Positions 23,822 through 40,506 of a DNA stretch of 64,000 nt are shown here, piece after piece (positions within the stretch are counted from its first letter, which is position 1; each line of letters starts with the position of its first letter). The position numbers and the translations under genes are program-made. The notes beneath the pieces are model-generated. The model worked only from the letters and a program-made list of their open reading frames with translations. It had not been told where the DNA came from and made no database searches. The stretch is taken from NCBI RefSeq assembly GCF_027596085.1, contig NC_072450.1, positions 28,640,947-28,704,946 of the forward strand. The letters are read 5' to 3'. Origin of the DNA: Anoplopoma fimbria (taxonomy: Eukaryota; Chordata; Actinopteri; Perciformes; Anoplopomatidae).

Positions 23822-26129
23822 TTCGTCGTTTCCTAACACGGCAGAGGCAATACTGTATCTATCACTCGTCCTGTCGCCTGATAGGGTGTGACATGTGCCT
23901 TCGCCGTGCACCGCCGTCATTCCTTCCCCATCGCCTCACCTCTCCACCCTCTATCTCCTCTTTTCTCCTTTCATTTGTTCTCCTCCCCTCTGTTTTTTCT
24001 CATTTCCTTACACATTGTAAAAAACTAAAAAAAGAGGTTTTCCTCAAAATAAGTGTGTTTTTCTGTGCAGTGCTACAGTGGCAATAGATGAACATCACGC
24101 TGCAAGGCTAATAACAACCAGTCTGAACAAAAGAATGCATTTCAAATATGTGTTGTGTTTGGGTGACAGAGGGAAGGAAAGAAGAAATGTTCGAAGGTTG
24201 ATAAAGAGACAGATCAAGCCTAAGTCAAATGGACATTCCTTCGCCCTGTTGAAATGGACGCTGGCCGTCGCTTCAGATCACATTTCCAGCCTTCAGCCCG
24301 AACAGGAAGATGCAGCACACACCATCCTATCCGATCCACCACTTGAAAGAGCTACGACAGATGAGGTGCATATGGTTCCACTTAGGAGTGAGTTAACACC
24401 GAGGGGCAATGTCACACAGTTTAAAAGCGCACTGCTCTGACTGTCTGTGAGGGCGATGATGGGTGGTGAGAGCCGGAGCATACGACAATGGAAATGTCAT
24501 TAGGATGTGCAGTGTTAACCCACAAGAACTGGTGCCGACAGGTCTTATGAATCACATGTCAGCCACACAGCGCCAGTGTGTCAGCTGGTCTTGGTCTTAA
24601 AGAGGTTGCAAAACCAATGGACGTTATGGATATTATGGACTTTTGAATGATTTTAAACAATTAGATATTATACATATCAGGCGGTTCTCTTACACTGTTG
24701 CATTACTTTTAGTACGATCCATCGTAATTTATATAAATCCCACCGAATCAAATCATACTCATTTCAAGTAAATGCGAATAGGGATGTATAAAGAGCACAA
24801 ACGCAGCGTAGGGAGGAGTTCGGGTTGGATGGGTGGAGAAAACACCGGACTTCATCCAGGAGGTGTCCAGTGTGAAACCAGAAGTCCCAGTGTTGAGTTA
24901 TTAGTAACCACACCTCCGTACTTATGTGACGGGATCTCTGCTGTCATTTTAACCCAAACCACAACCTTTTCCTGAATCTAAGTATTTGTGTTGCCTTAAC
25001 TGACAAGTAGTTTCCTGTAGTTTCCTGTGAAGATGGAAACTTTATGCATGCACAGTAATGAGAGGATATTTTACGGAATAAATGTGGTTGTGAAACAAAG
25101 GATCGTTCTGGATGAATCTCTGATTTTACATATAATTGCTTGATTTCTCCAAATAAATAGTTAAATGCCCTATTTTAGCATAAATATGATCCTTGTAATA
25201 TCAAAATAATTTCCTCATGTGCAACATAAGGATACTGTTCTGAAATCAAAGAATATAATTTATTGTTATCAGCCAATAGCATTAGAACATAGCACTAGCA
25301 GAGCACTATATATAATATGATATAATATGAAATTATAAATGACTCTCTCTTTCGCTCTCTCTCTTTCTCTCTTTCGCTCCCTCTCTCTCAAGCAGGAAGT
25401 CTGTTTATCAATCTCCACCTGCTCCGTTTCAGACCACGGACAGCGCCACACCTACAAAAACCCAAAAGCGTCTCCCCTGTATAAAACACATTCTAATGCC
25501 AAGTCAACAAGATGTATTATTTATTTGAGTATTTGGGCTTTTTTGTATGGTGTGATAAAAAATGGAAGCCAATGTCACAAAAATATTATGGAATATGGAT
25601 GAATGAAAAAAGAAAATCAGGAATGGAGGATTAGTGGAAGATCTTGAGCGATCAGTCTTAGTCGGGGTTACCCCCACTGTGGTGCATGCACAGATCTTAT
25701 AAAACATGAAAACCAATGTCTTAAAATTGTGTTAAATGACATGGAAACTGATCTTCCACACACTGAGCAGCTTCCAAACAATTCCAGGATCATACTGTGT
25801 TTATTTAGAGTGGAGTGGCTTGCTTTTTACGCTCAAAGCAAATATCAAAACAACCTCTGGAGTTGTAAGACAATTGCTTAACTCTCTGACTTTTAGAATT
25901 GGTTAATGTTTGCTGATAAAGAGGACTACACTTCCAATGTGATTTTAATTCATTCTGCTATGGTCCTTTCTCCTCTTTGTTCTCCATCATAAGGAATTTG
26001 AACGCACATACTAAAGCACGGCTTTCACACAGAAATCACAGACATGTCGTCCCGTACTGTTTCAGTTACAGATCTGCGTCTGCATCGGCTTGACTTTGCA
26101 CACCTGCACACATAGGCCTGGTGCTATTT

Positions 26130-26133
<4 letters not shown>
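23822..26133. other. Noncoding DNA
   Basis: Contains one dispersed-repeat copy (listed) and a C/T-rich tract near 25342-25390. No gene recognised. Confidence 0.5.
24795..25080 (+). repeat. Dispersed repeat family, copy 2
   Basis: Shares GGACTTCATCCAGGAG-like, GTGTGAAACCAGAAGT, AACCACAACCTTTTCCT and ATGCATGCACAGTAA-like blocks, in that order, with copies near 1627, 43430 and 54245. Confidence 0.6.

Positions 26134-26220
<87 letters not shown>
26134..26220. repeat. (GT)n microsatellite, about 43 units
   Basis: Pure GT array, the first of three long arrays within 770 bp. Confidence 0.97.
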
Positions 26221-26221
<1 letters not shown>

Positions 26222-26572
26222 ATATGTCCATATGCATGTGTGTCACCCACTCCACTGTTTTTCTGACAGCCATAATGACACCTCGGAGTGCTGAAAGTAA
26301 AACACGACCTCCAGCTAAAGCCGAGCTGGCTGCGATAATGAGTGGCTTGCACCGATCGCTCTGACAGACGCGGAATAAATCCACGTAGGCGACTCAATCA
26401 GGTAATTAGACTCAACCTACAATGCTGGGTAATAAGTGTTTAGGTAGAGCTAACAGCTACCTTCACACACCTCGGCTGCATTCACCCCTAGAGCAGGTTA
26501 AGTGAAGCTTTCTTAAGAAAGGGGGAAAAAGAGTAGAGAAAGCAGCGTGTGTGTCTGTTTGCACAATGGGCG

Positions 26573-26681
<109 letters not shown>

Positions 26682-26775
26682 GTCTCAAAGAATCGGCATT
26701 ACCCCGTATGACATTGATCAGAAGGTCCTATGTAAATACAGGCGTTAACAAGATTTGTGTTTGCTTGCCTGTGTG

Positions 26776-26902
<127 letters not shown>

Positions 26903-27032
26903 ACGTCAGGTGTGTGTATCTCCAGAGTATATGAAGCCCTGAGGGCAGCCCAGGGGCTCGCCTCCGGCATCTGTTCCTACACCGACAAGAGCAAGACACA
27001 CTAAGACTGTACCCTGCAGCCAAGCTATCTAA

Positions 27033-27067
27033 ACACACACACACACACACACACATACACACACACA
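27033..27067. repeat. (CA)n microsatellite with one TACAC interruption
   Basis: Short CA array, opposite in strand phase to the three TG arrays just upstream. Confidence 0.9.
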
Positions 27068-30000
27068 GAGTGGGAGCCCACTAACCTTTTCAAAAAATCA
27101 TGCATGACGTTACAAACAATTACAGAGAGACAACCTGGCATGGAGTGCCAAGATACTGCAACAGCCGTCTCTGTCTTACAAGGCCGCTGCTTCTCAGAGG
27201 CTGTAGGGCAAATTCATGAGGATAAATTATGTAATAGGAACCGGTGGGGTCTGGGAGCTTCTTCCTGAATGCAACAAATGTATGCAAATTCAACCTACGA
27301 GCCACACTATCACTTAGATGTACACTTTTTTCTATTTCTTTACAACCTTTCCACAAAAACATTAGAAAAAATTAAAAGACCGTCTGGTCTCCAACACGCC
27401 TGGCCAACCTTGGCATCATGTTATTACTTTGACTACAGCGGACAGTCAGACCTCTAATCTCATACACACCAGGCCACAACATCATCCAATCTGATTTATG
27501 TTTCATTTGATGCTATATCCTGTCACGTTTAATTAGCTTTTGTCTTTTAGTTTTGAGACCTTTGTGCGAAGATGTTGCAATTTTTCTTTATATTCTTCTT
27601 TTGTTTTGTCATTGGGGGTTCCATACTGTGCCTAAGATGATAATACAGTTGTGTTTACAGCTTGTTTCACTCCCTCATAGGTGCCCAAAATATATATATA
27701 TATTTCATGAAGGTTCAAACAGTCATCATGTTGAACAACTATCTCACTTTTTCTTTTTTAAATATTCCCAAATTATTGCAAAAATACAGAACAAAATGTT
27801 TTACTTATTTTATCACCTTTTTGACAAAGCCACAGCTTAGTCATCTCTGGGCCCAGTGATTCTGGGAGTTTAATTCTCTCCTTCCTCAGACCCCCACCCC
27901 CACCCCACCACTCTGTTGTTTATATCAGATGGACAAATAAGTGTAGCGGGATCGTATTAGAAATGCAAGCAGCCTGCCCGAGCATCACAAATCAGTCCTC
28001 TCTCTCTCTCACTCCCAGTGTCCCTCTCTCTCTCTCTCTCTCTTTCTCGTTGCCATCACTCACCGGGCCGAGCACATATATTGCAGACAGAATTACTGGG
28101 TGGCTGACACAAATGAGCGGGGCCTGGGAACCTGCAGTAAACTAATTACAGCCTCGGCCCCTGTCTCAAAGCCGGAGAGATACACTGTACTATCCCAGTG
28201 CTGTTGTTACAGTACCAGCCCTCTCTGCATGTCTGTGCATGTGTGTGTGAGTGTGCATGCATAAAGGAGCAAGTGACTTTTAACCTTGCACTTATAGCTC
28301 AGAAATCAATAGCACACTTGTATCATTATAGTCATAAATCAATTGTATTTTGGTGTCTATTTCTTTTTCCAGTGTTACTATGCAAAGTCTGATAATCGCA
28401 CCTCTTGTTGGTTCTAGCATCAGTTCTATCAGAAACCGGAAAGTACTTATTTATTGAAAGAAGAGCAAAGAACGCCACTGAAGGCTTTTCCCTTATGTGA
28501 AAAATGTCTCTGCTCTTCTCCCGACTGGCTTCAACAAGAGTTTGATTGACAGATTGTTACCCAATCACATGCCAATATTTATGAAATCACCTGTTGTTTT
28601 CTAAACAGTTTCCGATGACGGCTTCACAGATGGTTCTGTGTAACAAATTATCAGGCGAATAGGTGAGTGCACTGTAACATCTGTTTCACTTAAATCAAAC
28701 CACATAATATACACAAACTGTGACTCTGATAATTAAGTAGAAATGTGAAAAAGCCAAGAAAATGGCTTCAAGCTTCTTTATTAAAGCCGGTTTAAGAATT
28801 ACATTGCAATCAATAAAATTGGGTCAAATGAAAAATAAATAGTTGTGTATATTAAGTTGCATAATCTGTACTACTAGTAACACTTGTTGTGCGCACTGCA
28901 TTAAAACTATACTAAATACTACTACTACTTTGAATAATAAGAATAACATTAATATAAATACAGTTCTTACTGTACTTAACTGTAATTGTTTTTTAAACTC
29001 TTTAATTTTCACTCAATTTCCCAAGAATAACCCTTCACCCAATACTCACATATCTGTCCAAACACACAAACATTAAAAGAAAACGTGTTTCAATCAAAAC
29101 CAAAAAGACTCAGTCCTGTCTGATAGCTGATGACTAAACCCTCCTGTCATCTGCAAATTTACTACCATATTTAAAGTGAAACCTCCAGAAGATGATTGTA
29201 ATTGCAATTGTTACTCAGGTTTATGATCAGGTGCTTTATGCCTCTTTTGTTGGCTAACCACCCTTTTATATGAAGCATTCATATCTTTTGAATTATCAGA
29301 TTTATTTTTGCCATGCCTGTGGAGGTCCTGACCCTTGATTGGGAACAACTGATCTAAACTACTTTATTTTGACATGAAACCCAAAATGAACACACCGAAT
29401 TGGGTCTGGTTTAAACCCTATGAGGTCGTCTGGCATAGAACTGTAGAAGAAAAACATGATCAAGTCAGATTTTATACAGAACATTTCTCAGTGGCTTCCA
29501 CAGGATTGAACCTGATTAAGTTAAGACTCTGAGACCCTCAAATGAACAACAGATCAACACAATTCTTTCATGCTCCTCCTTAAAGCAGAATAACAACCAA
29601 ACTTATTCAACATTAGTAAAAAAAAAACTCTCTCTCTTTGAAATAAAACCCTAACTTACCAAAACCACAGAGCACCTAAACAAGTTAATAAAGATATTTT
29701 CAAGATAAAATGACATTGGACTAAAACAGTTCCTACCGCACTGGACTGAAAGGACTTCTCTGCTATTATGTATATCTAATAATGATAATAATGTAACCCA
29801 GATTCTATATACAGATTTGTCTCTCCTTCCTCTCTCGCTGCTGCCTCAGTTCCTCCCTGTCAGCGCTTGCTAGTTCAGCTGGGGTTGGTTTCTCTGCCCC
29901 TTTTCTTAATTGGCGTTAAAGATGCCCAGGGCCCCGGCAACACACACACACACACACACACACAGTGACTCTGTGCTGCTTTACAGTGGCAGAGGAGAGA

Positions 30001-30963
30001 GGCTGACGTGTGGGGAAATTAGCCTTGGGTGTAGAGAAAGGGGGAAAAAAGCCTCTGAAGCAGTCCTTTACGGGATGAAAACTGCAATGATGGCGAATAT
30101 TCCACTCTTAATTACTGCCTGTTTACTCTGCCCTCCCCCAGCCTTTTCGCCGCCCCCACGAGCCACCAACCGACACCCCCGTTTTTCTACTTTCTCACCC
30201 CTCACCTCCCTCTCTTCCTGCTACACCCCCGCGGGGCATCTATAACGGAACCTGTGACTCTAACATAAGGGATAAAAAATGAAGGTAAAGAAAAAAAGCT
30301 TCCTCAAATAAAGGATGGGAGGGGGAGTAGGTAGCGGGCATGATGCTACCTGGTTTTCACTTTGATGTGAGTCCATTAACAATGCAATGGCTCATACAAA
30401 TAATTCTGATGTAAATGTTGAATAATTAAATCTGTGATATTGGCAAAAAAAATATACATTAGTACCTATACATGAAAATATCTAGTTTGAAGTTAATCTT
30501 CGTTTGTTCAAAAGACAAGAAACTGTGCTTTTGTTCCTAAATAACGTGTATTAACTTAATCCCAGCCAATTTTTGGGGTAATCCCCCATAAATTGTCCCA
30601 ATTTAAAAAATATCTTCATAGAAACTGGAGATGTGGTGTGTGGTTTTGAAATGATTATCTTCTCAAACAACTCTTTCAGAAATATGTCAGAAATGTATTA
30701 TAAAATACTTGATCTACATCAGAAATTAAACTGGCTTTACTTGGAAATTTATTTTTTTACATACAAAATAATTAAGTAGTTTATGCAAAGACTAGTCTTG
30801 CTTCATCTAAATTTACCTTTATTTTCTTCAGTAGATCAAGCAGGATATTTTTATACAGCTCAATTATTTACTGAGGGAAGGAACTAAATATCTAAAACTC
30901 AATTCTTTAAATGGAAAATGTGCAAGCTACCGTCACCTCACTCCCTCTGTCCTCCTTCTAGAA
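27068..30963. other. Noncoding DNA with short CT and CA tracts
   Basis: A CT-rich tract lies at about 27998-28048 and a (CA)12 tract at 29940-29964. Long AT-rich stretches cover 28700-29100 and 30360-30900. I see no gene or transposon ends. Confidence 0.5.
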
Positions 30964-30976
30964 ACACACACACACA

Positions 30977-31061
<85 letters not shown>
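30964..31061. repeat. (CA)n microsatellite, about 49 units
   Basis: CA array with a single GACAC interruption near 30976. Confidence 0.96.
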
Positions 31062-31064
<3 letters not shown>

Positions 31065-31201
31065 TACAAATCAATCTTGTGGCTCCCTATTGCTGGTCTC
31101 TAGAGAGAGGCTCATCTTGGAAGCCACAGCAGGGTTCACTATTGACCCAGTCCATGGACTGAGACTGAGAGTATGACTCCTTCCTCTTTCTCTTACCCAC
31201 C

Positions 31202-31203
<2 letters not shown>

Positions 31204-31249
<46 letters not shown>
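31204..31249. repeat. (CA)n microsatellite, 23 units
   Basis: Pure CA array. Confidence 0.96.
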
Positions 31250-31252
<3 letters not shown>

Positions 31253-31924
31253 CCACTCCTTGTTCCAGAAACAGGCCACTCCTCTGTGACACACTAACTT
31301 ACACACAGAGTAGTGGCTAAGATCACCGGTTGGGGACTGGCAGATCTGTGCTCTTATCCCCCACACTCATTGTGTGGGCAGTGCATGGTGGACCACTTAT
31401 GGAGCAGTCAGACTGGAATCTGAAATTCACTCCTGCTGTGTGGCTAAAAGCAGGAGAGGACAGGAAATAGTGTGTGTAGTGTTGAAAACATAACCTGGGG
31501 GACAACCTGCAGTCTACAAAGTTCTTATTTTTTCACATACTTTGCTGTCATTTAACCTCTCTCATTCTCCTTGCACTCACTACGGCAACAGTTTCTTCTC
31601 TGCTGCTTGTATTATTATACTGTGCAGGAATACAACGGGAATATAGACAACCAGTATTTCCTGACTAAAAGGTCTCCCACTTGACGTTTGAGAGCTATGC
31701 AATTTTGGATGTTAAAGATCAGTTGCAGGTGCACTACATTGGTTAAAGCGTCGACACATTGTAGACCACACCCCCTTGAGACACCAACAGACCATGCCAA
31801 ACAGGCCACGCCTGCCCCTTTGTCGTCAGCTGACCCTGTCTCCCTTCCATAGTCTGAATGTGAGCACAAGCTTTCCATTAGTCCCAAGTTTTCAGCGGTT
31901 TCCTCCTCCATTTCCGCTATCTTT

Positions 31925-32130
31925 ACTTATGTAATTAAAGCCTAACCAAGCAGTTTTGTTGCATTAACCTAACGGAGCAGTTTTTTAATGTAAGCAATCC
32001 TTACATTTAAACCTACATTGGAAGTTTATTTTGAAAAGACATGATGCACGTAGTGAGTAGAAACTGACACGCTGTCGCAAAGTCCGAACCTGACGCCAGA
32101 AGGTTACCTAGAGCGTCATACTAGGCTGTC
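31925..32130 (+). repeat. Dispersed repeat family, copy 3 (3' part)
   Basis: Contains AACCAAGCAGTTTTGTTGC and AGTTTATTTTGAAAAGACAT, followed by GACGCCAGAAGGTTACCTAG, all matched in the copy at 54245-54590. The 5' blocks of the family are not evident here. It lies directly upstream of a SINE copy. Confidence 0.6.
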
Positions 32131-32177
32131 CAAGCATTGGTATTTAATGAGTAAGGGATGAGAAGCTGTAGAGGAAG

Positions 32178-32409
32178 GATCCGGCTTCGGCAGTCGATGT
32201 GTCCTTGGGCAAGACACTTAACCCCAAGTTGCTCCCGAAGGCTTGCCATCGGTGTGGACTGGATGATGAATGTTAGTTAGAGTCTGATGGTGGCACCTTG
32301 CATGGTAGCCTGTCATCAGTGTGTGAATGGGTGAATGATATGTAATATACTACGTAAGTCACTTTGGATAAAAGCGTCTGCTAAATGACTGACTGTAATG
32401 TAATGTAAC
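32178..32409 (+). mobile_element. tRNA-type SINE with L2-like tail, 5' truncated
   Basis: Matches the minus-strand copy at 43988-44272 almost base for base from GGCTTC(G/A)GCAGTCGATG onward. It runs through GACACTTAACCCCAAGTTGC and GGATAAAAGCGTCTGCTAAA to a tail of TGTAA repeats. The tRNA-like head with Pol III boxes is missing, so this copy is 5' truncated. TGTAA tails are known from L2-clade LINEs and the SINEs they move. Confidence 0.85.
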
Positions 32410-37154
<4,745 letters not shown>

Positions 37155-37156
37155 TA

Positions 37157-37705
37157 CCGTATTTTCCGCACTATAAGGCGCACTTAAAAGCCTTTAATTT
37201 TCTCAAAAAACGACAGTGCGCCTTATAATCCGGAGCGCCTTATATATGGATTAATTCTGGTTGTGCTTACTGACCTCGAAGCGGTTTTGTGTGGTACACG
37301 GCGCTCTGTCAACATGTTTTAGTAGACTTAGTAAACTACAAAGCCGCACCGCAGCAGCATCACGGCCACCGTAGTCAGGAGCGTCGCGGAGTAATACATA
37401 CTGTGCTTCACCATAATATTACAGTGTGTGTAATAAAAGGACCCCAAAATGGCTCCTGTCAAGAGACACGCTTACGACGCGGACTTCAAACTCAAGGCTA
37501 TCAGTCACGCAGTAGAACATGGGAATAGAGCAGCTGCGAGAGAATTCAACGTTAATGAATCAATGGTACGGAAGTGGAGGAAGTTTGACTGACTGACTGT
37601 TTTGTTTCGCGCCTTAAGTCCGGTGCGCGAAAAAAGATCGAAAATAGACCATTCATTGACAGTGCGCCTTATAATCCAGTGCGCCCTATAGTGCGGAAAA
37701 TACGG
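37157..37705. mobile_element. Pogo/Tc1-mariner-type non-autonomous DNA transposon
   Basis: The element is bounded by 27-bp terminal inverted repeats (37157-37183 and 37679-37705) with one mismatch, starting CCGTATTTTCCGCACTATA. It is flanked on both sides by TA (37155-37156 and 37706-37707), the target duplication of the Tc1/mariner/pogo superfamily. A second block, CAGTGCGCCTTATAATCC, occurs inside each end (near 37212 and 37661). At 549 bp it is too short for a transposase but keeps a piece of one. Confidence 0.9.
37449..37592 (+). pseudogene. Transposase N-terminal helix-turn-helix remnant (47 aa)
   Basis: An ATG-initiated 47-codon frame lies inside the 549-bp pogo-like element. After MAPVKRHAYDADFKLKAI come a turn and a recognition-helix-like stretch, REFNVNESMVRKWRK. 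This resembles the Brinker-type/CENP-B-like DNA-binding domain at the N terminus of pogo-family transposases, which binds the transposon ends. The frame stops at TGA 37590-37592 and the DDE catalytic domain is absent, so the element was probably formed by internal deletion. Such a domain alone could bind the element ends if expressed; that is inference. Confidence 0.7.
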
Positions 37706-37707
37706 TA

Positions 37708-38906
37708 AATAAGGAAAAAAAATGTATGAAGATGTATAATGTTTGCAAGCAGTGTTTGAGAGAGCTGTTGTTTTTTATGCAAATGGCTGACGTGGTGGTA
37801 CAACAAGTTGTACTCTGCTCCCTATATAGATACAAAGGGGCTCATTCTGAGGCCATGTCCACATTAACCCGTTTTAGCCCGTTTTCAAATGAAAATGTTC
37901 CGTTCTGTAGACGCTAATTGCTCCAATAACGACTGATTCCTCTGCATGTCGGCAGTAGTAGAATTATAAAATACAGAATTGAACTGCGCAACAGCTGCTA
38001 GCAAAGACAAGAACCCCGAATCCCATCCGGGTTGCCATGCATCACCTATGTTCCCCTGGGTCCTAAGTCCCTACAAGCAAGGCTTCTTGTTGTCAATCAA
38101 GCATACCTTGAACATCTATGTACAAACATTTGTAACAAATACCACATTATCCATGTTGAGTTAACCTGGTAGTCGATCGGTAATCATGGCTGTTGTTGTT
38201 GTTCTCTTCCGGAAAAGGGTCAAGTGGTAAGGGGTGACGAATCAGGAAAGACCCATTCAAATAACGAACGCGGGTGCCTACGTCATCGTTGACCGACTGC
38301 TTTGTTTTCCATCATCCACACTATCAGGAAAACGTTTTTAAACTTATCCGTCCTCGGGAGCGTTTTCGAACTCGTCCGTTTTCGGTGCCCTAAAACTCCG
38401 TATAGCTCGGTGCAAACGCAGCAAAAGGTATTCTGATTTTCAACAGATATTATTTCACCTTTAGAATTGGAATAACCCCAAAAATGCTTTTCACACTCTC
38501 AGAATGACTTGTTGAATGACTTCTGCTGTCTTCAGGACTGATGTTTGTGGAAAACTTGACATTCTGGATGTCTGGACATGTTTCATCTAACACCCACAGT
38601 AATGTGTAGCTCTGAGGTGTAGGTGACAGGCAAGACAGATTTTTGGGCCACATTACAACAGCAACTGTTCAAATAACCCCCACCTTTTCCCAACCATAAA
38701 ATCCCCTTACATTTTCATAATTTTCTCCCTCTCGAAAAAAAAAAAAAAGGGAGGAAGAGGAGAGGGAAACAGTAGGGAGAGACGACAGAGGCCTCGGTGA
38801 CATGCTCTCTCCAGACCCGGATCTGTTTCTTTCAACCCCTGCCAAACTTTTGAAGAGGCATTCTCTGAGCTTATAAATCGCCTCCCCGTTCGCTTTGTCA
38901 AGAAAG

Positions 38907-38965
<59 letters not shown>

Positions 38966-39946
38966 TACCAAGACATACACACAGTGTGCGCACACATCTC
39001 TCCAGGCTGTAGAAATCTTGGCAGATCCCCTCTGACAGACAGGCAGGAAGATCAGAGCGAGGTGAATGATGGAGAGGGAGGCTGGAAGGGGAGGGGAGGG
39101 GGGGTGGGGAAGGAGGGGTGAGGGATAACAATCAAACGAATGACAGCATACAGGTGTTTGGGTTTTGCTTGACAACCTCTCGGATGCCTCTGCTCCCTCC
39201 AGCGGCCGATGGTATCGGACTACTCCACCGTTATTGGCCCCGCCAGTCTCAGGAAGCCAGACAGCGAGCGTCGGCGGTGGTGGGGGAATGATAAACTAAA
39301 GAGTGGGAGGAGGAGGAGTGGTAGGAGGAGGAGGAGGAGGCCGGGGGGAGTAAGAGGTGTTTGACAAAGAGTGAGGGAGTGACTGCTCTTCTTCAGTAAC
39401 ATCCCTCCCTCTGTTGCTAACATTTGGCTGAACCTTCAGATGGGATCCTCCCACATGACTTCTCTGTAAAGTCAGACAGAAAGAGAGAGAGAGAGGACTG
39501 GAACAAGGAAGTACATTAAAGGAGGTGGCCAGGACAGGAGAGAAAGGACAGTGGCGAGGCCGGTCTGGTATTACTATCTGAAAGGCTTGTTGGCTGTGAT
39601 GGTAGGAAGGGGTGTTTGGGTCAGGAGAAGAATTTACAGGTTTTGTGATTCTTTTCTGTCTGGATGAACTCTTGCCAAAAAATGTTTGTTGGAATAGAAA
39701 AGCAATATTGCAAATGTCTTAGGAATGCATATTGACTTACATTATCTGGCAACAAGAGCAAGTATCCCTCAGTCTGTCTGAGGGAAAGTACAGCGCTGCC
39801 ATGAGTCACTCAGTGTCTGTATAGCTGGAATCTGGATCAATTTAGATTTCATATCCAAGACAAAAGAAAGAGGTGTAATGCTGATGTCAACTGTTCTGGT
39901 TTGCAGGTTTGAGCAGGCTTTGGCCCTAATCCAATTATAAGCATAT
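37708..39946. other. Noncoding DNA with a probable decayed DNA transposon
   Basis: From about 37850 to 38420, blocks such as GGCCATGTCCACATTAACCC, CGTTTTC and AACTCGTCCGTTTTCGG recall a widespread fish repeat that contains GTCCACAC and GTTTTC motifs. Ends are not clear. A GGA-rich tract lies near 39305-39345. No gene recognised. Confidence 0.4.
38909..38963. repeat. (CA)n microsatellite, about 27 units
   Basis: Pure CA array. Confidence 0.96.
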
Positions 39947-39958
39947 AATAATAACTTA

Positions 39959-40494
39959 ACGGTGGATTGCACCCTCTGGGTTGGGAGTGAGTCACTGCCC
40001 CAAGCGAGGGAGCTCTCGATTTACCAGTCCATCTACGTTCCAACCCTCACCTATGGTCATGAGCTTTGGGTAGTGACCGAAAGAATGAGATCGCGAATAC
40101 AAGCGGCCGAAATGAGCTTCCTTCGTAGGGTGGCTGGGCTCAGCCTTAGAGATAGGGTGAGGAGCTCAGACATCCGGAGGGAGCTCGGAGTAGAGCCGCT
40201 GCTCCTTCGCGTCGAAAGGGGCCAGCTGAGGTGGCTCGGGCATCTGATCAGGATGCCTCCTGGACGCCTCCCTTTAGAGGTTTTCCAGGCACGTCCAACT
40301 GGTAAGAGGCCCCGGGGTAGACCCAGAACACGCTGGAGAGATTATATATCTCGTCTGGCCTGGAAACGCCTCGGGGTTCCCCAGGAGGAGCTGGAAAGTG
40401 TTGCTGGGGAGAAGGACGTCTGGAGGACCCTCCTTAGCTTGCTGCCCCCGCGACCCGGCCCCGGATAAGCGGAAGGAGATGGATGGATGGATGG
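39959..40494 (+). mobile_element. Rex-type (probably Rex3/RTE) LINE, 5' truncated
   Basis: 536 bp of LINE 3' end lie between two perfect copies of AATAATAACTTA (39947-39958 and 40495-40506), a 12-bp target-site duplication. The insert ends in a short untranslated part and a GATG/ATGG tetranucleotide tail (about 40478-40494). Tails of this kind and very short 3' untranslated regions are known for Rex3/RTE elements of fish. Five-prime truncation plus a target duplication is the normal product of target-primed reverse transcription. Confidence 0.88.
39962..40468 (+). pseudogene. C-terminal end of a LINE reverse transcriptase ORF
   Basis: About 165 codons are open to a natural-looking stop at 40466-40468. 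The sequence includes SIYVPTLTYGHELWVVTERM, then RSRIQAAEMSFLRRVAGLSL and, near the end, the basic block GKRPRGRPRTRWRDYISRLA and LLSLLPPRPGPG. These blocks recur at the C terminus of Rex-type LINE ORF2 proteins in fish, downstream of the catalytic palm. The catalytic core is absent because the copy is 5' truncated. The ATG at 39962 is accidental, not a start codon of the original protein. No internal stop or frameshift is seen in the retained part, suggesting a fairly recent insertion. Confidence 0.85.
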
Positions 40495-40506
40495 AATAAT
40501 AACTTA

